A stretch of 62,399 nt of DNA from Cloacimonetes bacterium UBA3900 (lineage in GTDB: Bacteria > Cloacimonadota > Cloacimonadia > Cloacimonadales > Cloacimonadaceae), in NCBI GenBank assembly GCA_002391675.1, contig DGFM01000042.1:20532-82930 (forward strand). Direction: 5' to 3'. The notes under the pieces are model-generated. The model saw nothing but the letters and a program-made list of their open reading frames with translations, searched no databases and was not told the origin of the DNA. Of the stretch, positions 53,193-62,399 are shown in pieces. A program made the position numbers and the translations under genes. Position 1 is the stretch's first letter, and each line of letters opens with the position of its first letter.

Positions 53193-56100
53193 ATGAAGAG
53201 ATACCTGATCCTGATGGTTATACTGGCTTTTGGCCTCTGTGCCACAAGCGTCCACGCAGGCAGAGTCAACCCTGCCGCCACGCAGAGGGATCTCACTGTT
53301 CCCCTGGCGCCGCTGTTGCTCTATCCCGCAGAAGGAGATTCTGTGATGAATGGCGAAGCTTTGCGCTGGGAATTGCCTCCGGACAGCGAGTGGGCCGGTA
53401 CCTTTGACATCTATATAGATGGCATTTTGGTGAGTGAGAATCAGGTGGGACACAGATATGGCATCAGTGGCCTGGCACTCGGAAATCACACCTGGTATGT
53501 GGTCGCCAGAAACCCCGTTGGCGATTCGCCTCCTTCCGAAACGCGCAGCTTCAGCGTCGTCCCGGGAGTGGCGATAGGAAATGGCAGTGAAAGCTGTATG
53601 CTTCCCATCCACTCAGGCTATTATTACAATTATACTCAAAGCATCTTCCTGCAAACCGAGATTAATATTGACAACACAGACAACCAGAGCTCGCCCCGAC
53701 TCATAGAAAGCATAGCCTACTACTGGAATGGAATGGGCTCTGCAACTCATAGCAATGACTGGACCATCTATATGGGGCACACGAATAGAACGGTTTTTGC
53801 CGATAGCACAGACTGGCTGCCTGCCGACCAAATGATGCCGGTCTTTGATGGTCATCTGGAGCTGCCTGCATTTGCCGGCTGGATAGAGATAGAGCTGGAT
53901 TATCCATTTGTGTACAACAACACGGATAATCTGGTGATTGGGGTACTTGAACACACTCCCGGCAGCGATGGCGGCGGTCAATACTTTCACGGTGAATACA
54001 CTCATCGCCAAAGTCGCAGTATCGTCCACCTCCCAAATTTTGCTATCATTCCGGATCCGGATTCACCGCTTCCGGGATACCCGATAACTGCCATCCCCAA
54101 TATCCGCATCCGGTTTGGGGATTTGCCCACCACTCCCATTCTTGGCGTTGCGCCCGCTGCCATTGACTTTGGCGAAGTGAGATACGATGAGACTACCGGT
54201 GACATAAGAGTCATGGTTGCCAATACGGGCGTTGGGACCATGATATTGACCGATGCGTGCTTCAACATCACAGGCCCCCAGGCAGCCGAATTCAGCTTTT
54301 ATACCTACCCATTGCCCCTGTCTCTGGACTCATCTCAAGCCACTTATATCTTCATCCAGGTTACCGGCATCACCACGGGCCCGATTTCTGCCACTCTGCA
54401 CATCACCTACGCAGGGCAAAACTGCGATGTGGCCATGACTGCTGAGGTCTTACCGCCCGGCACCGCCATCATCGCAGGCGAAGGCAATAGCGCACAGCGA
54501 CAACCCTTTGGAATAGAATACGGGTATGAGCGCTCCGCTGCCCTCTATACCGGCAATCAGATCAGAAGTGACGGTCTTTTGGATCTGCTGGCCTGGGATT
54601 GTGCCAGCACCTCCGAGGTCCCTTTTGCCTACAGGATTTGGCTCAAAAACACTGATGACGACAGCCTGACACAGCAAAGCTGGCAAGACCTCGTTGCGGA
54701 TATGACTCTGGTCAAAACAGATATCCATACGCCCAACACCCTTGGCTGGCAGAGCTTCCCGCTGCATACACCTTTTGAATATATGGGGGTAAATTTGATT
54801 GTCGCCGTGGAAACCAACTACGGCGGCTCAGGTGTACCCGCCAACCATACCTACAGATGCAGCAACCTGTGTGAATACAGGCATCAAATCTGGTTTCAGA
54901 ACAACAACCCGCCCACAGGATATGGGCATATCAGAAGTACCGCGCCCAACATCAAGCTGCACTTTACCACAGATGTGGAAAACGACATCGCCGTACTCAG
55001 CTTCATCGGTACGCAACATCCCGTAGTGGGAGAAGTTGCCGGCTATACCCTCCGCATCAAAAACAACAGCAACACACCCCAAAACAACTATCAGTTGAAA
55101 CTGGTGGACAGGAACAATACCGTGTTGACGGTGCTGGATGGCCCTCCCATAGAAAGCTTGCAAGCCTTGGATGTGATGATTCCCTGGACGCCCTCCACCC
55201 CGGGAAACTGCTCCATCCGCGGTGTAGTACAGCTGGATGGCGATGAGTATCCGGGCAACGACTATTCAGACTTCCTAAACATACACGTCCATCCCGAAGC
55301 TACCCAAACCGTCAATATCGGCGCCGGTGACGTACTGGCCAACATCCCCATACTTGTAAACTTCAAAAACTCTCTCTACCAGTGCATCTATCTGGAGAGT
55401 GAATTGGGCTTTGAGAGCGGGCTCATTACCTCGATGGCCATTTATAACCGCTTTTTCAGCTATCCGGGCTATAAAGACACCAAAATCTACCTGGGAAGCA
55501 CAAACATGGACAACCTGACCGCAGGCTTCATCCCTGCCGGCGAGCTGACCCTCGTATTCGATGGCACGCTGCACTATCCCGCCGAAACTGCCACCATTTT
55601 TATCCCCTTCCAAACGCCCTATCTGCATACGCCCGGCAACCTGATAGTAATGTTTGAGCGGCCCATGGACACCCAAAACTATCCGGATTACAATTGCTTC
55701 AAGTGTCAATCTGTGGATGGCGATCGCGGTCGTACCGCCAGTCATAATTATGACGTCATGGATCCCCTTGAACCTCCTCCCGGAAAAGCAGGCAACACCA
55801 TCCCCCAGGCCACTTTCTATTACAACCGGCAGACGGTGGAAAACGATCTCGCAGCCCTCTCCATCAGCGGTGAAAGCGTCAGCACCCCGGGAACCGCTCT
55901 GACTTACACCATACGCATCAAAAACTATGGCTCACAGACGCAGACAAACTACACCGTCAAGCTGCTGGGAGCGGATGATACGGTTCTGGCCAGCGTGCCC
56001 GGTCCTGCATTGAACGACCTTCAGACGCAGGACGTGACGCTGGTTTGGGCGCCGCCCACAGCAGGAGACTATATTCTCTACGGCAGCGTGGAAGTGGACG

Positions 56101-58064
56101 TCGATCAATTTGAGGTAAACGACCGCACCGCAAAGCACAGACTCTGCGTTTATCCCGCCGGCGCCACCGCTCTGACCATAGGCGAAGGAAACCACTTTGA
56201 CCGTATCCCAATCAATATGTACTACAGGAATTCTCTCTACCAGACCCTGTATTATGAAGATGAGATGCAAGACCTGCTGGGGCAGATCACCGGCTTGCAA
56301 TTGTACCACAGCTTCGATAGTGACGTGGAATACTTGCCCATCTCCATCTGGATGGGCAGCACCACTCAGGCTGACCTGACAGACGGCTGGATTCCTGCCG
56401 GCCAGCTCACCCAGGTATTTGATGGACATATAGATATCCCCGGTGGTGAAGGCATCGTCAACATCCTCTTCGACCAACCTTTCCTCTATTTGTACGGCGG
56501 CAATCTGGTGCTGCTGATCAATAAAACTGCCGCAGAAGAGTATACGGCTTATGCACGCTTCCGATGTCAGACAGGGGATGAAAACCGCAGCCTGAGCAAC
56601 CACGCCATTTTTACACCCATTGATCCCTACGCCCCGCCTCCCAATTCCCCGCTTTCAGGCGATTTCCCCAAGACCACCTTCATGACCGTCCCCGGCGCTT
56701 TGGGCCAAATCTCCGGCACCGTGAGGGGAATAGACGGCCAGCCGCTCAGCGAAGCCACAGTGAGCGTCAACAACGGCCTCTTTACCACCACTACCGATGC
56801 TGCCGGCGAGTATCAGCTGCCGGGCGTCCTCATCCTGCCGGACAGCTTCATTTCCTTCAACGCATACGGCTATTTTGAGCATACTCAAAACTTTGAACTG
56901 CAGCCGGGTGAGCAGCTCGTCATAGATGCAAACCTGCAGCCTCTGCCGCTGGTGAATCTGAGCGGAACCGTGGTGAGCAACGACACCGGCGCCGGCATCC
57001 CGGATGCACTCGTCACGCTTGGCGGTTATGGTTTTCACCAAGCCAACGCGGATGCCTCGGGCCGCTTCACCATCCACGGGGTCTATGCGCATCAAAGCTA
57101 CGATTACAGCATCAGCGCCACCGGCTACCACACCACAAGCGGCAGCGTGAGCTTATCCGATACAGATCACGACATGGGCCCGCTCATCCTCAACGAAATT
57201 CCTTATGCACCGCTGGAAGTGAGTGCTGTCCTGAATGATTATGTGATAGAGCTTGCCTGGCAGGCTCCGGATCCCGACGCAGATGCAGCTCCCAAATTCC
57301 TCACCGGCTACAAGGTTTACCGGCTCTTGCCCAGCCAGGAAGATTATGAGGTGCTCTGGGCCAGCTTGACACCCGTGGCTATCACCACAACCTGTTTCAA
57401 CGATTCCAGCTGGATATCGCTTCCCAATGGCAACTATCGCTGGGCCGTCAAGGCCGTCTATACGGACGAAGTGCTCTCGCCTCCCAGCCTCTCAAACGTA
57501 ATCTTCCACGATCTGCAGACCGGCAGGGCAGCCGGCACGGTAAAGGACAAAAACAACGCCGCCATCGCCGGAGCAACCATCACCAACGGCACCTTTAACG
57601 CCACTTCAAACACCGTGGGCGCCTATGTGCTCACCCTCCCCGTGGGAACTCACACCATAAGCGTCTCCGCTCCGGGATACGTGAGCCAAAGTGTGGAAAA
57701 TGTGGTCATCAGCCACGATCAGCACGTCATTTTGCAATTTGTATTGGCCAAAGATACCCACAACAACGATCCCTGCATCCCCGTGACCGCTACGGCCCTG
57801 CACCAAAACTACCCAAATCCCTTCAATCCGGAAACCACCATCAGCTACAGCGTGAAAGAGCCCGGCAGAGTGAGGCTGGAGGTCTACAACATCAAGGGCC
57901 AAAGGGTGAAAACCCTGGTGGATGCAGTACACTCAACCGGTCACTACCGGCTGGTCTTCAATGCCATAGACAGAGGAGGACGCAGCCTGGGCAGCGGTGT
58001 GTATCTGCTGAGAATGATTGCCCCCGGGTATAGAAAAACCACCAGGATGGTTTTGATGCAGTGA
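53193..58064 (+). CDS. Giant exported multidomain surface protein with type 9-like sorting domain
   Basis: The 1623-residue protein is a paralogue of 21404-25705. It has a signal peptide (YLILMVILAFGLCATSVHA), an FN3-like unit with DIYIDGILVSENQVGHRYG and TWYVVARNPVGDSPPSETR, and several copies of a beta-rich module marked by a VxIGxG start and GGNLVLL-type end (about 780-920 and 1020-1160). CARDB-like units and two carboxypeptidase-regulatory-like domains (near 1180 and 1460) follow. The tail from about 1535 is a sorting domain, NYPNPFNPETTISYSVKEPG. The ATG at 53193 is chosen because AAGGAAGGAG stands upstream and the signal peptide starts there, not at 53073. It has no visible enzyme domain. 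Confidence 0.88.
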   Translation: MKRYLILMVILAFGLCATSVHAGRVNPAATQRDLTVPLAPLLLYPAEGDSVMNGEALRWELPPDSEWAGTFDIYIDGILVSENQVGHRYGISGLALGNHTWYVVARNPVGDSPPSETRSFSVVPGVAIGNGSESCMLPIHSGYYYNYTQSIFLQTEINIDNTDNQSSPRLIESIAYYWNGMGSATHSNDWTIYMGHTNRTVFADSTDWLPADQMMPVFDGHLELPAFAGWIEIELDYPFVYNNTDNLVIGVLEHTPGSDGGGQYFHGEYTHRQSRSIVHLPNFAIIPDPDSPLPGYPITAIPNIRIRFGDLPTTPILGVAPAAIDFGEVRYDETTGDIRVMVANTGVGTMILTDACFNITGPQAAEFSFYTYPLPLSLDSSQATYIFIQVTGITTGPISATLHITYAGQNCDVAMTAEVLPPGTAIIAGEGNSAQRQPFGIEYGYERSAALYTGNQIRSDGLLDLLAWDCASTSEVPFAYRIWLKNTDDDSLTQQSWQDLVADMTLVKTDIHTPNTLGWQSFPLHTPFEYMGVNLIVAVETNYGGSGVPANHTYRCSNLCEYRHQIWFQNNNPPTGYGHIRSTAPNIKLHFTTDVENDIAVLSFIGTQHPVVGEVAGYTLRIKNNSNTPQNNYQLKLVDRNNTVLTVLDGPPIESLQALDVMIPWTPSTPGNCSIRGVVQLDGDEYPGNDYSDFLNIHVHPEATQTVNIGAGDVLANIPILVNFKNSLYQCIYLESELGFESGLITSMAIYNRFFSYPGYKDTKIYLGSTNMDNLTAGFIPAGELTLVFDGTLHYPAETATIFIPFQTPYLHTPGNLIVMFERPMDTQNYPDYNCFKCQSVDGDRGRTASHNYDVMDPLEPPPGKAGNTIPQATFYYNRQTVENDLAALSISGESVSTPGTALTYTIRIKNYGSQTQTNYTVKLLGADDTVLASVPGPALNDLQTQDVTLVWAPPTAGDYILYGSVEVDVDQFEVNDRTAKHRLCVYPAGATALTIGEGNHFDRIPINMYYRNSLYQTLYYEDEMQDLLGQITGLQLYHSFDSDVEYLPISIWMGSTTQADLTDGWIPAGQLTQVFDGHIDIPGGEGIVNILFDQPFLYLYGGNLVLLINKTAAEEYTAYARFRCQTGDENRSLSNHAIFTPIDPYAPPPNSPLSGDFPKTTFMTVPGALGQISGTVRGIDGQPLSEATVSVNNGLFTTTTDAAGEYQLPGVLILPDSFISFNAYGYFEHTQNFELQPGEQLVIDANLQPLPLVNLSGTVVSNDTGAGIPDALVTLGGYGFHQANADASGRFTIHGVYAHQSYDYSISATGYHTTSGSVSLSDTDHDMGPLILNEIPYAPLEVSAVLNDYVIELAWQAPDPDADAAPKFLTGYKVYRLLPSQEDYEVLWASLTPVAITTTCFNDSSWISLPNGNYRWAVKAVYTDEVLSPPSLSNVIFHDLQTGRAAGTVKDKNNAAIAGATITNGTFNATSNTVGAYVLTLPVGTHTISVSAPGYVSQSVENVVISHDQHVILQFVLAKDTHNNDPCIPVTATALHQNYPNPFNPETTISYSVKEPGRVRLEVYNIKGQRVKTLVDAVHSTGHYRLVFNAIDRGGRSLGSGVYLLRMIAPGYRKTTRMVLMQ

Positions 58065-58069
58065 ACCAG

Positions 58070-58120
58070 GTAGCTGGCGCTCGCTGCACACCGTAAGGTA
58101 CAGGTGTAAGCCGCGCCGCC
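58070..58120 (+). repeat. Extragenic GC-rich repeat, family 1
   Basis: GTAGCTGGCGCTCGCTGCAC, CCGTAAGGTACAGGTGTAAG and GCCGCGCCGCC match the family 1 copies at 11541-11594 and 20594-20646. It starts only six bases after a stop codon. Confidence 0.65.
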
Positions 58121-58370
58121 TTGCCAGTTTGTTAGCCACGTCCGTGGACTTTCTCATACAATAATTCGTGGAAAAACCCTTTGCCTGTGGTCTCGCTTTA
58201 TTTCAGTCTTGACTCCGCTCTCCATCGCCTGCTTCAGCTTCTCTCCCTCTCTCCCTCTCTCACTCTCTCCCTCTTGCCCACGCAGTTGGCCACGTTCGTG
58301 GAAAATCCCCTGGTATTCACGGCTTAGCCTGCTGGTAGTCATTGTCCTGGGCGCTACGTCTAACGCCCGT
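58121..58370. other. Noncoding stretch with pyrimidine tract and short direct repeats
   Basis: No gene is supported. Around 58235-58275 the forward strand is almost only C and T (CTCTCCCTCT units). The words GCCACGTCCGTGGA (58135-58148) and GCCACGTTCGTGGA (near 58290) form a diverged repeat pair. A CGCCCGTACA end near 58364 recalls the element at 11441-11522. Confidence 0.5.
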
Positions 58371-58372
58371 AC

Positions 58373-58401
58373 AAAAAAAGCCCGTGGGGGTCACCACGGG
58401 C
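58373..58401 (-). terminator. Terminator of the 920-residue exported protein gene
   Basis: GCCCGTGG (58380-58387) pairs with CCACGGGC (58394-58401). On the reverse strand seven T residues follow (complement of 58373-58379). It lies 27 bases past the stop codon. Confidence 0.87.
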
Positions 58402-58427
58402 ATTTTTATCAGAGACGTTATACTCTC

Positions 58428-61190
58428 TTATTTCATCAGTATCATTTTCTTGCTGCTGCTGTATTTGCCGGCGGTCATCTTGTAGTAGTAGAGTCCGCTG
58501 GAAACAGGGCGGTTGTTGTTATCGGTACCGGTCCAGATCACTTTGTGATCTCCTGCAGCTTTAGATTCGTTTACGAGTGTACGCACCAATTGTCCCTTCA
58601 CGTTGTAGATCTCGATTTTCACATTTTGTCTGTCTTTCAGGCTGTATGCGATCGTGGTCTCGGGGTTGAAGGGGTTGGGGTAGTTTCCACCCAGTTTGGT
58701 GTTGAGTACGGGTGCGATGTTGTCATCGTTATCCGTGAGTATTTCCACGATGGCGCGCATCATCAGCTCTCCACCTTCCATGGGCAGCCATTCGGCGCTG
58801 GCACCGGCTTTGGTGAAGGTGTTGCCATTGGTGGAGGTATCCACACCGATCAAGCTGGAGTTGGGCACGTTCATGATCAGCACGTAGAATTGGCCATCAT
58901 TAATGGTGATCTCGCTGGTGATGGGCACATAGTTCCAGCCCTGTACGATTGAGGGTGCGGGCAGTTGGAATTGACCCAATTCTGTTCCAGGCATTCCACC
59001 GGGGCCATCATCGTCCATGATGCGGACTATGAGGTGAGCCGGGTTGGCGGTATGCACAAAGATCTTGGCAAGTTTTACATTTACTTTGGCATTGATTGAG
59101 TGCTTCACGGCCATCAGGTGTGAAGAGCTCATATTGAAGCCAACTTCAGCGGTACCGTCGTCATTGGCCAGCTCGGAATAATCATCGGGCACCACAAAGA
59201 CAGACACGGTGTTTGATTGTTCGGATTCATATTGGCCATACATGGCGCTCACATAGTAGGTATGCAAGCCACCGGATACGTTGGGATCGGTATATGTCAT
59301 GGCGGTGCCATCTCTTTCGTCTATCAGGATGCTGTCGCGATAGATCTTGAAAGCTGTGGCATCGCGATGTTGTTTGGCATAATCGGCGAAAGGCTTGCCA
59401 ACCAGGTATTCGCGGCCACCTGCATCTTGCACGTATACTTCGATGTTCCAGTTGTAGTTCAGTGTGGAGCTTTGGCTCAGCAGGGTTCCCCAGCTGCCAC
59501 CAAATTTGATCATGTTTCCATAACCGTCGATTGCGGGGCCTTCGTCACAACCGGCAGGGTAACCACCGGTGGTGTTGTTGCGATATCCTGCCCACACGTG
59601 TGATCTGGCAGGGATGGTCCAGGGGGTGGTAAGTACAACTTCGTTCCAGACGTTGGGGGTGACAGAAGGTACTGCCTGTTCATAGACCATTTCATTGCCG
59701 TTTGTACCGGTCCAGAGACGGACGGTGTAATCGCAGCTGAGACCTGTCGTGGTATCTATTGTGGGGATAAATTTGATCTTGGAGATCTGCATTCCCACGT
59801 AGGGGTTGATGCCGTGTTCGCCACTGGGATCCCATTTGATAGCCACGTCAAAATCTGCAGGATTGTTGGTGCCGATGCCGGAATAGAGGACGTCGGAGCA
59901 ATAGCTCAGCCAGCCTTCTTCTCCGCCACCAAAATCACCCAGTTCCCAGTTGAGTATCACATTGTTTCCGTCCAATACGGCGGTGAGGTTTGAGGGTGCT
60001 TCGATATAGATGTCGTTGTAGATCTTCACATCGTCGATCATATATCCGGTTCCGTCCACGGTGGCATTACTCTTGAAATACCAGCGCAGGCGAATGGTAT
60101 TGCCGGCGTATTCTGTGATGTATCCATCCAAGCTGTAGCTGCCCACCATTGAGGCCCATACATCCGGTGCATCGGAATAGACGTAGTTGCTAACGCCGTC
60201 CTGGCCATAGGGGTTGCTCATGTAAAACCAGGAAGCTCCATCATCGGGAGAAATTTCCCAGCCGTGGAAATCGACATCGGGGAAGGTGCCGTTATCGTTG
60301 AAGTTACCTTGAAGCATAAAGTCAACCCGGATATCGCCGCTGCTGGGCAGCACGATTGAGGGGCTAACCAGGTAGTTGTACATATTGGGGTTGTAGGTGC
60401 CTTGATCGTTTTGACATTTCATCACGTGTGGAGGTGATGGAGCGGCAGGGTCTGTGGAAAGATGCCAGAGGTCTCCACCCAGGGGAACCATGCTTTGGTA
60501 GGTCATTTGACCGTCATCCACGCCATTGTTGGTGTAGCCGCCAAAGGAGATGTCGTCCACCATCCAGCCGAACAGGGTGCGGTCGTTGGCGGTGCTGTGT
60601 GCAGGGTCTGATGCGAAGGCAAAGCGCACTTTCACGCTCTGACCCACATAGGCACTGAGGCTGAAGTTTGCGGTGGTCCAGTCTGTCAGTGAGCCACCCC
60701 AGGCGGGGATGCCGGGGCCTTCACCATGCTGTCCACCGAAGGCATAGCTGGAAGTGCCGCTATAGGCAGGTGTTCCGGTGATAACCGTCCAAGTGGCGCC
60801 GTTATTTGTAGAAACACGGATGTTCATGGAGTCCCAGATGTTATATTCGCCTGTTCCACCGGGGTCTTCCACTTTGTAACGCATTTTAAAAGTTAGAGTG
60901 GCATTATCTGCGGTCAGGGTACGTGCCGGGGTATCCAACACCAAATACTGAGCGTTATGGTAGCCGCCAATATTGTTTCCTTGCGCAAGATCGGGGTCTC
61001 CCATCCACCAGACGTTGCCTTGGGCTCCGCCGTAATCGTAGATGTGCCACATGTTGGGGCTTTCGGCGCCATCGTAGTGGGTCCAACCACTGATGTCGCC
61101 TTCAAAATCTTCTTGCCATGCAACCACTTCGTAGGCAAACATGGCGGTAACAACGGTAAGGGCCAGTAAGATAAGCCAGCACTTTTTCAT
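58428..61190 (-). CDS. Exported adhesin-like protein with choice-of-anchor-J domains and sorting domain
   Basis: The 920-residue protein has a signal peptide (WLILLALTVVTAMFAYE). Two choice-of-anchor-J / cleaved-adhesin-like domains follow: WQEDFEGDISGW to WMVDDISFGG (about 25-215) and a second ending GYMIDDVKIYND (about 375). An FN3-like unit lies near 395-640. A further beta domain contains DDDGPGGMPGTELGQF. The tail, starting GNYPNPFNPETTIAYSLK, is the sorting domain. No catalytic domain is visible. AGGAGG precedes the ATG. It is convergent to the giant protein gene. Confidence 0.88.
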   Translation of the reverse strand: MKKCWLILLALTVVTAMFAYEVVAWQEDFEGDISGWTHYDGAESPNMWHIYDYGGAQGNVWWMGDPDLAQGNNIGGYHNAQYLVLDTPARTLTADNATLTFKMRYKVEDPGGTGEYNIWDSMNIRVSTNNGATWTVITGTPAYSGTSSYAFGGQHGEGPGIPAWGGSLTDWTTANFSLSAYVGQSVKVRFAFASDPAHSTANDRTLFGWMVDDISFGGYTNNGVDDGQMTYQSMVPLGGDLWHLSTDPAAPSPPHVMKCQNDQGTYNPNMYNYLVSPSIVLPSSGDIRVDFMLQGNFNDNGTFPDVDFHGWEISPDDGASWFYMSNPYGQDGVSNYVYSDAPDVWASMVGSYSLDGYITEYAGNTIRLRWYFKSNATVDGTGYMIDDVKIYNDIYIEAPSNLTAVLDGNNVILNWELGDFGGGEEGWLSYCSDVLYSGIGTNNPADFDVAIKWDPSGEHGINPYVGMQISKIKFIPTIDTTTGLSCDYTVRLWTGTNGNEMVYEQAVPSVTPNVWNEVVLTTPWTIPARSHVWAGYRNNTTGGYPAGCDEGPAIDGYGNMIKFGGSWGTLLSQSSTLNYNWNIEVYVQDAGGREYLVGKPFADYAKQHRDATAFKIYRDSILIDERDGTAMTYTDPNVSGGLHTYYVSAMYGQYESEQSNTVSVFVVPDDYSELANDDGTAEVGFNMSSSHLMAVKHSINAKVNVKLAKIFVHTANPAHLIVRIMDDDGPGGMPGTELGQFQLPAPSIVQGWNYVPITSEITINDGQFYVLIMNVPNSSLIGVDTSTNGNTFTKAGASAEWLPMEGGELMMRAIVEILTDNDDNIAPVLNTKLGGNYPNPFNPETTIAYSLKDRQNVKIEIYNVKGQLVRTLVNESKAAGDHKVIWTGTDNNNRPVSSGLYYYKMTAGKYSSSKKMILMK

Positions 61191-61235
61191 TGATCCTCCT
61201 TATTGAATCAAGGTTAATAGTTAGTGTACGGACTC

Positions 61236-61264
61236 TGTATATTATGATGGCGGATTTTTGTCAA
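61236..61264 (-). promoter_or_regulatory. Putative promoter of the 920-residue protein gene
   Basis: On the reverse strand TTGACA (61259-61264), 17 bases, TATACA (61236-61241): the most canonical sigma-70-like promoter in the window. Confidence 0.65.
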
Positions 61265-61334
61265 CAACAAAAACTCACATCCATCAAATTATAATATATG
61301 CAAGATGCAATCCAAAAGCACAATTATTTGTGAT

Positions 61335-62399
61335 TTAAGTATATTGCAACCTGTAAAGATCGTAGTAAAGCCCTTCTTTGTCCAGCAGATCAAAGTGTGA
61401 GCCTTCCTCCACCAATTCACCTTTATGCAGCACCAGGATGCGGTCTACGTGTTGAATGGTGGAAAGCCTGTGCGCAATGATGATGGAAGAGCGGTTTACC
61501 ACTATCTTCTTCAGTGCGTCCTGGATCAGCAGCTCGGTCTCGGTGTCTATATTTGAGGTAGCTTCGTCCAGGATAAAGATGGAGGGGTCGTAGGCCAGCA
61601 CTCTGGCAAAGGCGATCAGCTGTCTCTGTCCGGTGGAAAGCGTGGCGCCGCGTTCCATCACGGGTTCCTGATATTTCTGCGGCAGTTTGCAGATGAATTT
61701 GTCTGCATTCACATATTTGGCCACCTGCACCACCTCTTCATCCGTGAGTTTATCGTTGTTGAGCGCGATATTATCTCTGATGTTGCCGCTGAAGATAAAC
61801 ACATCCTGCTGCACGATGCCGATATTGGCGCGGATATCGTGCAAGGCATAGCTGCTGAGCGGTTTGCCATCAATGCGTATCTCGCCTTTTTGATAGGGAT
61901 ACATTCCCAGCATCAGGTTTACGATGGAGGTCTTGCCGCTGCCGGTATGGCCCACCAGGGCTATCTTCTCGCCCGGCTTGATCTTGAAGCTGATGTCCTT
62001 GAGCACCCATTCACCGGGATTGTAGGCCAGCCAAACGTGATCAAACTCGATCTCGCCCGCAAACTTGATATCGGAGAGCAGGTTTTCCCTATACTCCTCA
62101 GTAGGCTGATCCATCAGGTCGAAGATGCGCTCTGCACCCGCCAAAGCTCCCTGTAAGACGTTGAACTTTTCGCTGAAGTCGTTGATGGGGCGGAACAGCT
62201 TTTGGATATACTGAGTGAAAGCCATCAGCAGGCCGATGGTGATTGCATCGCGCAGCACCTGTCCGCCTCCATACCAGATGATCACGGCCACGGCTATCTG
62301 TGAGGATACGTTGATGATGGGCCTGAAGAAGGCAAAGAGCTTGAGCTGTTTGATAGACGTGTTGAAGTATTTGGTATTGGTATTGGCAAAATCCTGTCT
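61335..62399 (-). CDS. ABC exporter (MsbA/MdlB-like half transporter), 5' part outside window
   Basis: The visible 354 or so codons stay open to the right edge, so the gene is cut there; a GTG at 62291 is only an internal codon. The last membrane segments (IAVAVIIWYGGGQVLRD, IGLLMAFTQYIQKLFRPIND) are followed by a nucleotide-binding domain with Walker A VGHTGSGKTSIVNL, signature LSTGQRQLIAFAR, Walker B IFILDEATSNID and switch IIAHRLS. It is an exporter of lipid, peptide or drug type; the substrate cannot be told. Confidence 0.93.
   Translation of the reverse strand, partial: RQDFANTNTKYFNTSIKQLKLFAFFRPIINVSSQIAVAVIIWYGGGQVLRDAITIGLLMAFTQYIQKLFRPINDFSEKFNVLQGALAGAERIFDLMDQPTEEYRENLLSDIKFAGEIEFDHVWLAYNPGEWVLKDISFKIKPGEKIALVGHTGSGKTSIVNLMLGMYPYQKGEIRIDGKPLSSYALHDIRANIGIVQQDVFIFSGNIRDNIALNNDKLTDEEVVQVAKYVNADKFICKLPQKYQEPVMERGATLSTGQRQLIAFARVLAYDPSIFILDEATSNIDTETELLIQDALKKIVVNRSSIIIAHRLSTIQHVDRILVLHKGELVEEGSHFDLLDKEGLYYDLYRLQYT

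Overview
The window looks like chromosome from an anaerobic bacterium of the FCB group, most likely Candidatus Cloacimonadota. This rests on protein reading, not on a search. Supporting signs: a PorX-type response regulator with a PglZ output domain; several exported proteins ending in the YPNPFNPETTI-type C-terminal (type 9 secretion / FlgD-like) domain; a complete MoxR-DUF58-BatABCDE cluster; TrmFO; and an IleS of the long type. Promoters carry TTGACA -35 boxes and most genes have AGGAG-like ribosome sites, unlike the TTTG / TAnnTTTG promoters and weak Shine-Dalgarno use of true Bacteroidetes.

Layout. 1-2501 is an accessory island. It holds repeat sequence, an AT-rich radical SAM-SPASM enzyme, an adjacent 87-residue peptide whose C-terminal half carries eight cysteines spaced mostly every four residues, and the broken 3' end of an AAA ATPase gene. 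2508-6289 holds trmFO, divergent from malic enzyme and a UPF0104-type membrane protein. 6443-10234 is a translation operon (rplM, rpsI, rpsB, tsf, pyrH, frr) with a structured leader before rpsB. 10502-20563 mixes an FGE-fold lipoprotein, a thioesterase, a YfhO-type membrane protein, panB, an unknown gene coupled to porX, a TetR regulator, tsaE and a SIMPL-domain protein. 21404-25705, 53193-58064 and the reverse-strand gene 58428-61190 encode large exported multidomain proteins with the secretion domain. 25772-31331 (reverse) holds a pseudokinase-FGE fusion, ileS and a small Cys4 protein. 31462-39307 (reverse) is an eight-gene MoxR/Bat operon whose genes nearly all overlap. Further reverse-strand genes are rpmB, a cNMP-binding histidine kinase, an operon fabI / dihydroorotase-like / tldE / tldD, a tiny protein made of little more than a signal peptide and a secretion domain, a ROK kinase and four tRNA genes. 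48637-52990 (forward) holds an M3 peptidase, gcvH, gmk, an omega-like acidic protein and a family 4 uracil-DNA glycosylase. The right edge cuts an ABC exporter.

How it may work together. PorX, the C-terminal secretion domains and the giant proteins suggest a regulated surface-secretion programme, although no secretion-channel gene lies here. The radical SAM / Cys-rich peptide pair is the best candidate for an undescribed system: a ribosomally made, post-translationally modified peptide. TldD/TldE are known maturation proteases of some such peptides and are encoded about 40 kb away, but a link is speculative.

Two noncoding repeat families sit between genes: a palindromic GTAGCCGGCGCTCGC-type element, mostly just after stop codons, and a longer element containing the remains of a short reading frame. 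No CRISPR array, insertion sequence or rRNA gene was seen.
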